A DNA stretch of 64,000 nucleotides from Lacihabitans sp. LS3-19 (GTDB lineage: Bacteria; Bacteroidota; Bacteroidia; Cytophagales; Spirosomataceae), in NCBI RefSeq assembly GCF_024343575.1, contig NZ_RJUA01000004.1, forward strand, positions 62,001 to 126,000, read 5' to 3'. This document shows, piece after piece, positions 17,102 to 26,221 of this stretch (position 1 is its first letter; every line of letters starts with the position of its first letter). The position numbers and the translations under genes were made by a program. The notes below the pieces were generated by a model, which was given only the letters and a program-made list of their open reading frames with translations, was not told where the DNA came from and searched no databases.

Positions 17102-19924
17102 ATATTCTGATATTTACAACAACGCCAACCAAAGAGGAAGCTTTGGCAGACCTGTTGTGATTTGCTTTCGTTCTTTGATATTCTGATATTTACAACAACC
17201 TAAAATTTGATTTAAATAATCTTTTGTAAGTTGTGATTTGCTTTCGTTCTTTGATATTCTGATATTTACAACAACGTTGAATATTTAAACTATTTGTGAA
17301 ATGACGTTGTGATTTGCTTTCGTTCTTTGATATTCTGATATTTACAACAACTGAAGATGGTATTTTGATGTTTACCGGCAGTTGTGATTTGCTTTCGTTC
17401 TTTGATATTCTGATATTTACAACAACAATGAGACACAATTGTTTTACGCACATGGTGTTGTGATTTGCTTTCGTTCTTTGATATTCTGATATTTACAACA
17501 ACCGACTGCTGAGTGCTGAGCAATATGCTTCTGTTGTGATTTGCTTTCGTTCTTTGATATTCTGATATTTACAACAACAAAAACAGTATCCTCGAAGCCA
17601 TCGTCCAGTTGTGATTTGCTTTCGTTCTTTGATATTCTGATATTTACAACAACAAACCTTTTGAATCCTTGCTGATAAGCTCAGTTGTGATTTGCTTTCG
17701 TTCTTTGATATTCTGATATTTACAACAACACGATAGGTTCAGGGTAGTACTATCAAACCGTTGTGATTTGCTTTCGTTCTTTGATATTCTGATATTTACA
17801 ACAACCCTATCTCAAGAATCTATCACCAAAGCCATGTTGTGATTTGCTTTCGTTCTTTGATATTCTGATATTTACAACAACCAGCTCCAAGCGAATACAT
17901 TACTCGGTCTGTTGTGATTTGCTTTCGTTCTTTGATATTCTGATATTTACAACAACCCTATGTATTTCGCTTATGGTATGCATAACGTTGTGATTTGCTT
18001 TCGTTCTTTGATATTCTGATATTTACAACAACACTGACCTTCTCACTATCTATTGTCAACTGTTGTGATTTGCTTTCGTTCTTTGATATTCTGATATTTA
18101 CAACAACCCGCAGGATTGGCGTATTTTACCCAAATGGTTGTGATTTGCTTTCGTTCTTTGATATTCTGATATTTACAACAACTTCGCATTGAAGACCTAG
18201 AGCGTGATATTAGTTGTGATTTGCTTTCGTTCTTTGATATTCTGATATTTACAACAACTGGCTATTGTGGAATAGAATATGCCACACTTGTTGTGATTTG
18301 CTTTCGTTCTTTGATATTCTGATATTTACAACAACAACAGGACAATTTAAGAAAATGATGCCTTCGTTGTGATTTGCTTTCGTTCTTTGATATTCTGATA
18401 TTTACAACAACTAAAATTCCAATTATTAGTATTGTAGTGCTGTTGTGATTTGCTTTCGTTCTTTGATATTCTGATATTTACAACAACAAATGAGCTCAAC
18501 CTTATTATTTGAGCCTGTTGTGATTTGCTTTCGTTCTTTGATATTCTGATATTTACAACAACTTGAAAATAACTTCAATCTTATTGAAAGTGTTGTGATT
18601 TGCTTTCGTTCTTTGATATTCTGATATTTACAACAACTCAAATGATTATCAAACAGATAAGGCACTGTTGTGATTTGCTTTCGTTCTTTGATATTCTGAT
18701 ATTTACAACAACAAAAGGCAGAACTAAAAGCATTGAGCGACAGTTGTGATTTGCTTTCGTTCTTTGATATTCTGATATTTACAACAACATCTAAGAACTG
18801 AATGAGTATGCAAGGTATGTTGTGATTTGCTTTCGTTCTTTGATATTCTGATATTTACAACAACGGTGTCCAAAACGCCTCCTCTACCTTTAAGTTGTGA
18901 TTTGCTTTCGTTCTTTGATATTCTGATATTTACAACAACATTCTGCTTTCCACTCTCCTTCATCTTCAGTTGTGATTTGCTTTCGTTCTTTGATATTCTG
19001 ATATTTACAACAACAGACGGCAATATCCTTTCTGTACCATCTCCGTTGTGATTTGCTTTCGTTCTTTGATATTCTGATATTTACAACAACACTTGTTGCA
19101 AAGTTTAATCTTGATGAAGAGTTGTGATTTGCTTTCGTTCTTTGATATTCTGATATTTACAACAACAAAGAGGAGATAAACATATTTTACATATTGGTTG
19201 TGATTTGCTTTCGTTCTTTGATATTCTGATATTTACAACAACATGTTACCGTTTGTTTCAATCTCCGACATTGTTGTGATTTGCTTTCGTTCTTTGATAT
19301 TCTGATATTTACAACAACTTCAGGAAAAACAATTTATAGCAGAACAGTGTTGTGATTTGCTTTCGTTCTTTGATATTCTGATATTTACAACAACACATTT
19401 TGAAACTCTTAAACTTCCAAAAGAGTTGTGATTTGCTTTCGTTCTTTGATATTCTGATATTTACAACAACTTACCGGAATATTTAGCTTTTAAAAAGTCT
19501 GTTGTGATTTGCTTTCGTTCTTTGATATTCTGATATTTACAACAACAATGATTTTGCGGCCATTACTGTATTTACGTTGTGATTTGCTTTCGTTCTTTGA
19601 TATTCTGATATTTACAACAACAGATACCCTTATAAGTCATATCGACAATTGGTTGTGATTTGCTTTCGTTCTTTGATATTCTGATATTTACAACAACGCT
19701 TGGACGAAGATGTCTCTGACGCAATGCGTTGTGATTTGCTTTCGTTCTTTGATATTCTGATATTTACAACAACATGGTGGCCGGAAGTCCACAGCATCCG
19801 TTTGTTGTGATTTGCTTTCGTTCTTTGATATTCTGATATTTACAACAACTTCAAAATCAATATGCCGCTGCTCAAAGTGTTGTGATTTGCTTTCGTTCTT
19901 TGATATTCTGATATTTACAACAAC
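17097..19924 (+). CRISPR. Type II-C CRISPR array: 37 full repeats plus one truncated
   Basis: The 46-nt direct repeat begins GTTGTGATTTGCTTTCGT and ends TGATATTTACAACAAC. I count 37 complete copies from 17154 to 19924, apparently identical, plus a 27-nt 3' fragment of the repeat at 17097-17123. There are 37 spacers: 24 of 30 nt, 12 of 29 nt and one of 31 nt. No duplicate spacer was noticed. Sense is +: the first 18 nt of the repeat pair with the tracrRNA anti-repeat at 26011-26027, so crRNAs are read from the plus strand, toward cas2. The array ends at a terminator at 20006. No classical leader is visible upstream because the array runs directly into the vapC remnant. Confidence 0.98.
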
Positions 19925-19939
19925 ATACCTGCTGTTATC

Positions 19940-19953
19940 TATCAGAATATCAA
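19940..19953 (+). other. Inverted copy of part of the CRISPR repeat, just past the last repeat
   Basis: The sequence TATCAGAATATCAA is the exact reverse complement of repeat positions 22-35. It lies 15 nt after the last repeat and can form a 14-bp stem with that repeat (19900-19913), with a 26-nt loop. It lies between the array and the terminator at 20006. Whether it is a structural cap, a protein-binding site or a former anti-repeat is not known. Confidence 0.6.
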
Positions 19954-20005
19954 TATTTTAAATCAGTTATCAGGATAAAAAAATCAAATAATTATCATAA
20001 AGTCT

Positions 20006-20030
20006 TGCCCCGACTTGGGGCATTTTTTTT
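20006..20030 (+). terminator. Terminator at the end of the CRISPR array
   Basis: The stem GCCCC-GACTT-GGGGC (20007-20021) is followed by ATTTTTTTT. It ends 2 nt before the cas2 stop codon on the opposite strand. It suits plus-strand array transcripts better than the minus-strand cas message, which would meet only a weak T run. Confidence 0.8.
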
Positions 20031-20031
20031 A

Positions 20032-20370
20032 TCAGAACATCTCCAATTGCTGCGGATTTTCCTTGGTTTGGGTTCGTTTGTATCCGTTATAAAACTCCAT
20101 TCTGCCAAATTGGGCGTCTGTTATTTCGAAAACTATGATGTTTCCTTTGGCTGGCATATTGTTTTTTACTCTGCGTTTATGCACTTCAGCATTTTCTCTG
20201 CTATTGCAATGGCGGAAATACACCGAGTATTGCATCATTCTGAAGCCGTCTTTTTGTAATGCTTTTCTGAAATCCTGATAAGCTCGCTTATCTTTTTTGG
20301 TTTCGGTTGGTAAGTCAAAATATACAATTACCCACATGATACGGTATTGGTTTAGTCTTTCTAATGACAT
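20032..20370 (-). CDS. cas2: CRISPR-associated endoribonuclease Cas2
   Basis: The 112-residue protein has the ferredoxin-like Cas2 opening YRIMWVIVYFDLPTET, with the conserved Asp after strand 1, and the FRMMQYSVYFRHC segment. It ends EQLEMF-like (NPQQLEMF), a tail also seen in type II Cas2 proteins. With Cas1 it forms the spacer-integration complex. It is the last gene of the cas9-cas1-cas2 operon; its start is 4 nt from the cas1 stop. Its stop lies directly at the array terminator, with array and operon converging. Confidence 0.95.
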   Translation of the reverse strand: MSLERLNQYRIMWVIVYFDLPTETKKDKRAYQDFRKALQKDGFRMMQYSVYFRHCNSRENAEVHKRRVKNNMPAKGNIIVFEITDAQFGRMEFYNGYKRTQTKENPQQLEMF

Positions 20371-20374
20371 GGCA

Positions 20375-21304
20375 TTATAAAGTTGGATAAGAAATTTTTC
20401 TACTTTCGCCCATAAAACACTTCATCACTGATGCCGTGGTGCGTTGCACACCTACCATCAATGGACTTTTTTTGCCTTCTATTTCTACGTCTATATTCAC
20501 CAAGTCTAGAATATGAGCTTTTTCCTTTTTGCCCAACTCTAGTGGCAAAAACTGCTGCAGTTCGATATTGTCAAATATATGTTGGTCTATAATAGGTCGG
20601 TAGGGTTCCATGATATCGTTTGCCAAACAATAGGCATTGTACTTGTTGCGGTGATGAATGCCCAAAACAGGCAATAAGCCACTTCCTACCAAGTTTCTGG
20701 CTACCGTGGCCCTTAAGATAGCATAAGCATAATTAAGGAAATTGTTCGGCGGCCCGTCAAAACGTCCTCGGGTGGTTTCAAACTGTTCGAGCATTTTATC
20801 CCAATACTTTGCTGCGGCTCTTCCTTCCATATTACCTGTATCGCCGCTGAGTACCTGGCTAGACATATTGATGAGGTCTTGGTAATGATAGCCAAAATGC
20901 TTTAATACTGCGGCTTGGTTAAGTATTTTGGACTCAATGGTTTGACGCCACAGTTGTTTTTTGAGAGGCTCTGAGGCTTCTATTTGGTATCTGGTTTTTT
21001 CAGAAAGTGTATCGTTGGCCGCAAAAGGTAGTGTCATACCCGTTGGGTGGTGTTTGGCGTCGCACCAAACTATAGCAGAATTGTTTTCTATCAGTTTCTC
21101 ACAGAGGTCGTGGGTGATTGTAATCTGTCTGTGGTCTATGATTACCATACCTATATCTTCTATCGGTATGGTGGTCTCAGCTTCTTTCTTGAAATGAATC
21201 GGAAGGTTTTCGTTTTTCTCTACGGCGGGGTACTTGAGTACCAACTGCTCGTTTCGCATGGAGAGATAAGATGGATTTCCGAAATAAAGTGTCCGTTTAA
21301 TCAT
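20375..21304 (-). CDS. cas1: CRISPR-associated integrase Cas1
   Basis: The 309-residue protein integrates new spacers. The expected metal ligands are visible: Glu160 in GNMEGRAAAKYW, His217 or His218 in LGIHHRNKYN, and Glu233 in ANDIMEPYRP. The N-terminal beta-domain opens MIKRTLYFGNPSYLS, typical of type II Cas1. cas9 ends 53 nt upstream, and this gap holds a perfect inverted repeat that starts 1 nt before the cas1 start codon. cas2 follows after 4 nt. No csn2 or cas4 is present, which defines the locus as II-C. Confidence 0.97.
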   Translation of the reverse strand: MIKRTLYFGNPSYLSMRNEQLVLKYPAVEKNENLPIHFKKEAETTIPIEDIGMVIIDHRQITITHDLCEKLIENNSAIVWCDAKHHPTGMTLPFAANDTLSEKTRYQIEASEPLKKQLWRQTIESKILNQAAVLKHFGYHYQDLINMSSQVLSGDTGNMEGRAAAKYWDKMLEQFETTRGRFDGPPNNFLNYAYAILRATVARNLVGSGLLPVLGIHHRNKYNAYCLANDIMEPYRPIIDQHIFDNIELQQFLPLELGKKEKAHILDLVNIDVEIEGKKSPLMVGVQRTTASVMKCFMGESRKISYPTL

Positions 21305-21305
21305 G

Positions 21306-21338
21306 TTTGTAATGGCTTTATAATAAAGCCATTACAAA
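21306..21338 (-). promoter_or_regulatory. Perfect 15-bp hairpin between cas9 and cas1
   Basis: TTTGTAATGGCTTTA and TAAAGCCATTACAAA are perfect inverted arms separated by TAA. The hairpin begins 1 nt upstream of the cas1 ATG and would sequester any ribosome site in the cas9-cas1 message. There is no T run, so it is not an ordinary terminator. A role as RNA-processing site or translational gate for cas1-cas2 is inference. Confidence 0.6.
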
Positions 21339-21356
21339 TGACATGCCAAGAAGTTA

Positions 21357-24300
21357 CTAAGCAAAACGAATATTTCCTAACCAATCCAAATTTAGCTTAA
21401 CACAAGTGTCTTGAATCTTCTGAGGTTTAAACTGCTTATTTTTACCTTTAACTCCTTCATTTAAACTTCTAATAAACAATTCTCCAGACTCGTAGGGAGA
21501 ACAATCTCTGTAGGAACCATATTCAACAAAATTGATTTCACTTTTAGGGATACTCTTTTTTCCTTCGTATTTCTTTTTTAGTTCTTCTTTATCTTTTTCA
21601 GTTAAATCTTTTGTAACGCTAATTATATTGGCATAATTGTGAGGAACAAAGTGACAGTCTTTTCCTGTGAATTTTGCTACTTTATATACACGTTTACTAA
21701 ATAATCTTTTGTTTTCTGTATCATTTAACCAATCTTTAAATTGATAATTATTAAACTTTAAAATTGGATCATCTACATTTTCGGGAAGATAAACTAAATC
21801 ATTTTGTTGCAGTGAAAATAAAAATTTTTCAGGCTTTTCTTTATGCTTTACTCTATAATCTTCACAAATACGCTGTCTGAAATTTTCGTCTTTTTCACGT
21901 AGAGATCTTTTCGCAATATCAGAAGAGTCATATAGAGAAGCAATATCAAAAATGCGGTTACCAGCTTTTTCCATCACCATAAACAGATAATTATCTCCTG
22001 TAACTACACTTAATTTGTCGTTGTCATCATACAACCTTTGCAAAGAGCTTTCCTCAGTTTGTTTATTAGTATACCATACTTTTAATTTATAAACAGGTGG
22101 TTTGAGAGTTGCATCATCATAAATTGATATTTTTCGCCTTTTTGGAAATCTATTCTTAAACTCTGTTAATCCTGCATCATTTAAAAGGTTATTTACTGAA
22201 TGATTTTCAAATAGTTTCGATAAAAAATCTCTCAATTCTGAATTTACAATTTTTGAAATATTGTTTTTAGATAATTTAGTAATGGAAATTTTATTCGACT
22301 GAAATCTATTCTCATTAAATGCTTTTAATCCCTCTCCCGTAAAGGCTTCATTCAGAGAATCATATTTCCTACGATGGCTATCAATTTCACTTTTAATAAC
22401 TTCATCAATGATTTGAGAAATGTCCTTACCCGCTATTTTTGATAGGTCAATGGTTTTAGTATCACGCAACAATCCGGTTTTAGGGTCTTTAGTTTTACCA
22501 TAATTGGTTTCCTGATGTAACGCACCTTTTATTTTTAATTGTATGTTACCCTTATTGTCCTTTTTGATGCCTAATTTATCTTTTGGCTTAATTGATACAA
22601 CCATTGCCTCCAAAAGTGCTTTGGTTTGTTCTATCAAATCCACAAAAGGTTTTTCAAAATATCTTGAACTTTCTATTTGCTTTTGTACTTCTTCTCTTCG
22701 ATGTTTCTCTAAGTTAAAAAATGCTTCTAAAATAGTTTCATCTTCTTTCACCTCAATTTTAAATTCCTCTTTCCTTTTAGTTAGTTCATCTTGAAGATAT
22801 TTGTTTAGATTGTTTAGACGCTGAATATGACTTTGTTGTGTCAATGCTACAACCAATGCATCAATAGCGTGATGACGATGGTCATATCGTTTACTCCAAT
22901 TCTTGATTTCGTATATGTGCTTTCCTTTCTCTTTGTCAAAATATTTTTTAATCCATTCGCTATTGGATTCATTAGTTTCTTTGTTCCAATCCCATAATTC
23001 CATTTGTTTAAACCGATTTTCGGTAAGCTCCATAAATAGTTTTTTTAACCCCCAACGGCTTCTTAAAAAATCTGTCACTTCACCAGTACTGGTTTTTACA
23101 TTATCGCTTCCTACAATTTTTGCCAGTTCATTTTTCACAGCCAAAGAAATATACTGTGTGTCTTTTATTTGGCGTTCAACTGGATTAGACGGTATTTTTT
23201 CAAGCAATAGATTTTTCTTTTTCCTTCCGTAAAATATACGACTCGTATGTGAGAGGTAATCTTGAACGGAAGCAATTTGAAAAGCTGAACTTTGTTGTGA
23301 GATATATTCCCACGCAGTCCTGTTGCTTTTTTCTTCATTGATATTCGTTTCACAAACCACTTTGTTAGAGGTAGAATCATCAAAATATCTTGACTTAGGT
23401 ATGATGTGATCAATATCGTACAGCCTTTCGGGTGAAAACAGCTTTGATAATGGAATAGGCTTTAATGTATATGGCGAAATACATCCCTGTTCTTCCCAAA
23501 GCCTCAATTTTTCGATTTCATCTTTTGTTGGTTCAGTAGCTTTCTTTGGAGCAGGATAATCTTTGTTGTTTTGAGTACTCCAAAGCTTATACATTTCAAC
23601 ATTTTTAGGAGTTATTTCTTGTTTTAACTCCATTAAACGCTGCTTTATCCGCTCATTTACTTTTCTATTTTTGTCTTGCCCTTTGGAAATCTTATCTCTT
23701 TCCTTCGCACTATTTTTTAAATCCCTTGCTAGTTCTACCCTTATTTCGAGATCTTCTGGATTGAATTTATATTGTTTCCAAATAGCTTTCACCACCTGCA
23801 TAGTCTCGTTGGCTAACTGCTCCACTATTGGGTTTCTTAAATTTCTATCTACTCGTTGTATTTCGTGGTAGTCTTTGAACAATGCTGAAATTTTTTCGGC
23901 AGTATGTTTGCCATAAACCAACGAGACAGCGAAAGCTTCCATGAATCCGCCTGTTTCTAAAATATTTGCATTGTTCTGTATATAACCAATGACGTAATCT
24001 TCTAAATCATGAATTACCTCACCCGTTTCTACGTCCACGGTCTCATTTCCATTCAATCTTTCAATGCCATTTTTAACCGCTTCAAACTTGGCAATAATTT
24101 CATTCGCTACAATTTTAGGGTTCAATTGCATCAATGGCAAAATATTGAGAATTGCCTTTTCTGAAAAACTTGAATACTTTCTTGGAAACTTGACGGTTTG
24201 GGCAAATTTTAAAGCCAGTTCAGTTGCTAAATCATCATTACCTAACGGCTTCACAATTTCTTTAATTGATGAAACTTTAGGGCTTTTTGGGTCGTACTCG

Positions 24301-25904
24301 CTACCATTGTTTGAATTATCAAAAATGGCTTTCCAAATTTTTTCTACTATTCTTTTATCAATAACACATAGCGTTTCAAAATACTCACCTAGTTTCTTTT
24401 TAATCTCAATTTGCGTATCACAGCCAATAAGTTTTGCTTTTACGTTAAGTCCGTTTAAGTATTCGGTTTTGTCATCTTTTAGACCAACAATTTTTTTAAC
24501 ATCATTAAAACCAACTTGCTTTTGAATTTGAAGCTTTGCATAGATTTGTTGTTTTTGTTCATTCGTCAAAAATCTGTCTGTATATTGAAAAACAAATTTC
24601 TTTTTCCTTTCATTATACACTTCCGCTTTTGAGGTGATATACAAATTATTGATCTGTTTCCAACATCTAAATTCTTGGAACAAAGGATGGGAGTTAGCTA
24701 AAACTGCCTCTTCTTTCTCAAACTGACATTTGCTAATTAATTCTTTTTGTGGCTTTAATGGTCTTTGGTAGTAAATTACTTGTTCCTTGATTATGTATTT
24801 TAGCCCTCCAATTATAGCTTCTTGACGTAATTTATCCTGCGATTCGCTTTTCCCAGGGAACAAATAATTGGCAATTTTTTCTATTTTTTCCTTTGGACAA
24901 TTATCTAAAACAGAATGGACTTTACTTTGAGTATCCCAGATGGCATCAAATTCTGCCTGGTAACGATTACGCAGGAAAACGCGATTTCTGATTTTAGTCC
25001 ATTTATTTTGTTGTAAATCTTTTATAATGAGTTGGCTAATATGTAAATTACCTTGTTTGAGGTCTTCTTCTGTTTTTTCCATTTGCTTACGCCAATTCGT
25101 TTTTGAAGGCAAAGCAAATACAACAGACGTTGTTTCCCCCTTTTTATTTCGCCTGATTCTTATTTCTAATTCTTCTTCTTGGTCAATTTTTTCAGATAGA
25201 TTTTGAAGTTCTGTTTCCCCTTCCAACCCTTCATCCTCAAGTAAAATAGTTACATTAAACTTATTAAACTCTTGACCTTTATTTTTCCCTCTTCCTTGAA
25301 ATTTACTTTCTGATTGCTCAACTTTTTGTATAAAAGCCTTATGAGTAGATACTTCATATTTTTTTATACCTTCGTTTTCATCATCATTATTATCCTCCTT
25401 TTTCTCTTTGGTATTTTCCTCATCACTATTTCCCCCTGAATATCCTCTCAACTGATTAAAGCTATACAATAATTTACCGAATTCTTTTGCTGCAATTGGT
25501 TCGCTTAATGCTCTTACTTTTAATTGATAATGTTGCAGAGAATCCAATTGTAGTATTCCTTTTTTAATAGGTAAAAGCTCCAAATCTTGAATTTTGGTTG
25601 CTTCAGGAATGCCATTTGTAAATTGAAACTGTTCTGGCAGCATTCCCAGTTCGTGAAGAATAAACAATAATTTATTTCTGCGAAGTTTATAACGTTTGTT
25701 CATTTTACGAATAGTACGTTTTATTCTTCGGTCAGCATTCTTGGTTATACCAATACCTTTTTCATAGTCTTGTTTATCTGTTCCCATAGGAATTATTCTA
25801 CTTCCCATTCCGAGGATCTTTCCAGATTTGTTTTCAAAGTCTTGATTGATTAATGCCCACCCAATTGAGTTTGTGCCGAGATCAAGTCCGAGGATTGTTT
25901 TCAT
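21357..25904 (-). CDS. cas9: CRISPR-associated endonuclease Cas9, type II-C, large form
   Basis: From the preferred start (MKTILGLDLGTNSIGWA) the protein has 1515 residues. RuvC-I has Asp8; the Arg-rich bridge helix spans about 58-78; RuvC-II has Glu724 in IRVELARDLKNSAKE; the HNH domain has DIDHIIPKSRYFDD with His833; RuvC-III has HHAIDALVVAL with Asp1015. All nuclease residues are intact. An acidic, low-complexity segment (about 160-178) opens an extra REC-region insert. The C-terminal half should carry wedge and PAM-interacting domains. The frame runs 15 codons further upstream (ATG at 25949), but family conservation starts at 25904. It heads the cas operon; the tracrRNA lies divergently upstream. 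Confidence 0.97.
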   Translation of the reverse strand: MKTILGLDLGTNSIGWALINQDFENKSGKILGMGSRIIPMGTDKQDYEKGIGITKNADRRIKRTIRKMNKRYKLRRNKLLFILHELGMLPEQFQFTNGIPEATKIQDLELLPIKKGILQLDSLQHYQLKVRALSEPIAAKEFGKLLYSFNQLRGYSGGNSDEENTKEKKEDNNDDENEGIKKYEVSTHKAFIQKVEQSESKFQGRGKNKGQEFNKFNVTILLEDEGLEGETELQNLSEKIDQEEELEIRIRRNKKGETTSVVFALPSKTNWRKQMEKTEEDLKQGNLHISQLIIKDLQQNKWTKIRNRVFLRNRYQAEFDAIWDTQSKVHSVLDNCPKEKIEKIANYLFPGKSESQDKLRQEAIIGGLKYIIKEQVIYYQRPLKPQKELISKCQFEKEEAVLANSHPLFQEFRCWKQINNLYITSKAEVYNERKKKFVFQYTDRFLTNEQKQQIYAKLQIQKQVGFNDVKKIVGLKDDKTEYLNGLNVKAKLIGCDTQIEIKKKLGEYFETLCVIDKRIVEKIWKAIFDNSNNGSEYDPKSPKVSSIKEIVKPLGNDDLATELALKFAQTVKFPRKYSSFSEKAILNILPLMQLNPKIVANEIIAKFEAVKNGIERLNGNETVDVETGEVIHDLEDYVIGYIQNNANILETGGFMEAFAVSLVYGKHTAEKISALFKDYHEIQRVDRNLRNPIVEQLANETMQVVKAIWKQYKFNPEDLEIRVELARDLKNSAKERDKISKGQDKNRKVNERIKQRLMELKQEITPKNVEMYKLWSTQNNKDYPAPKKATEPTKDEIEKLRLWEEQGCISPYTLKPIPLSKLFSPERLYDIDHIIPKSRYFDDSTSNKVVCETNINEEKSNRTAWEYISQQSSAFQIASVQDYLSHTSRIFYGRKKKNLLLEKIPSNPVERQIKDTQYISLAVKNELAKIVGSDNVKTSTGEVTDFLRSRWGLKKLFMELTENRFKQMELWDWNKETNESNSEWIKKYFDKEKGKHIYEIKNWSKRYDHRHHAIDALVVALTQQSHIQRLNNLNKYLQDELTKRKEEFKIEVKEDETILEAFFNLEKHRREEVQKQIESSRYFEKPFVDLIEQTKALLEAMVVSIKPKDKLGIKKDNKGNIQLKIKGALHQETNYGKTKDPKTGLLRDTKTIDLSKIAGKDISQIIDEVIKSEIDSHRRKYDSLNEAFTGEGLKAFNENRFQSNKISITKLSKNNISKIVNSELRDFLSKLFENHSVNNLLNDAGLTEFKNRFPKRRKISIYDDATLKPPVYKLKVWYTNKQTEESSLQRLYDDNDKLSVVTGDNYLFMVMEKAGNRIFDIASLYDSSDIAKRSLREKDENFRQRICEDYRVKHKEKPEKFLFSLQQNDLVYLPENVDDPILKFNNYQFKDWLNDTENKRLFSKRVYKVAKFTGKDCHFVPHNYANIISVTKDLTEKDKEELKKKYEGKKSIPKSEINFVEYGSYRDCSPYESGELFIRSLNEGVKGKNKQFKPQKIQDTCVKLNLDWLGNIRFA

Positions 25905-25973
25905 AATGATTATAATTGTAGAATTTTTTGCAAGATAAATTAAAATCAAGAATTAAAAAATACGTATTTCTAC

Positions 25974-26006
25974 TTGTTTTTTATTTCAAAACTTTTTCTA
26001 CATTTG
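25974..26006 (+). promoter_or_regulatory. tracrRNA promoter
   Basis: A TACATTTG -7 element (25999-26006), matching TAnnTTTG, is preceded by TTG at 25974-25976 with a 22-nt gap. Transcription would start about 5 nt downstream, right at the first base of the anti-repeat. The spacing fits Bacteroidota promoters. Confidence 0.7.
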
Positions 26007-26010
26007 CAAT

Positions 26011-26085
26011 ACGAAAGCAAATCACAATAAGGATTATTCCGTTGTGAAAACATTTAAGGCGGGGCAACTCGCCTTTTTTTTTTTA
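26011..26085 (+). ncRNA. tracrRNA
   Basis: The RNA starts with ACGAAAGCAAATCACAA (26011-26027), the exact reverse complement of repeat positions 2-18. After the anti-repeat come AAGGATTATTCCG, which forms the small nexus-like hairpin, a linker, and an intrinsic terminator (AAGGCG ... CGCCTT followed by a long T run, 26056-26084). Expected size is about 75 nt. It is read away from cas9, from its own promoter. The pairing also fixes the crRNA sense as the plus strand. Confidence 0.92.
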
Positions 26086-26221
26086 AGTTCTGCTCTATTT
26101 AATTTTCTTCAATCTGTATTTTTTGTCTGCTTTTTTTGTTTTCATGCTTAAAATCAGCCTTTAGAAAATTATAAATCCAATTTCATATTTTTTATAATTA
26201 TTTGAGAATTTGTAAAAATTG

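Noticed and set aside
17190-19051. Several open frames with repeated residues (for example CCKYQNIKERKQITT) within 17.2-19.1 kb
   Set aside because: They are translations of the CRISPR repeat; spacers keep the frames open only by chance.
20006-20030. A second tracrRNA formed by the inverted repeat copy plus this terminator
   Set aside because: The 14-nt copy pairs with the 3' half of the repeat, not the 5' end used in Cas9 duplexes, and no promoter is seen. The canonical tracrRNA at 26011 explains the system. Kept as a finding only for the inverted copy.
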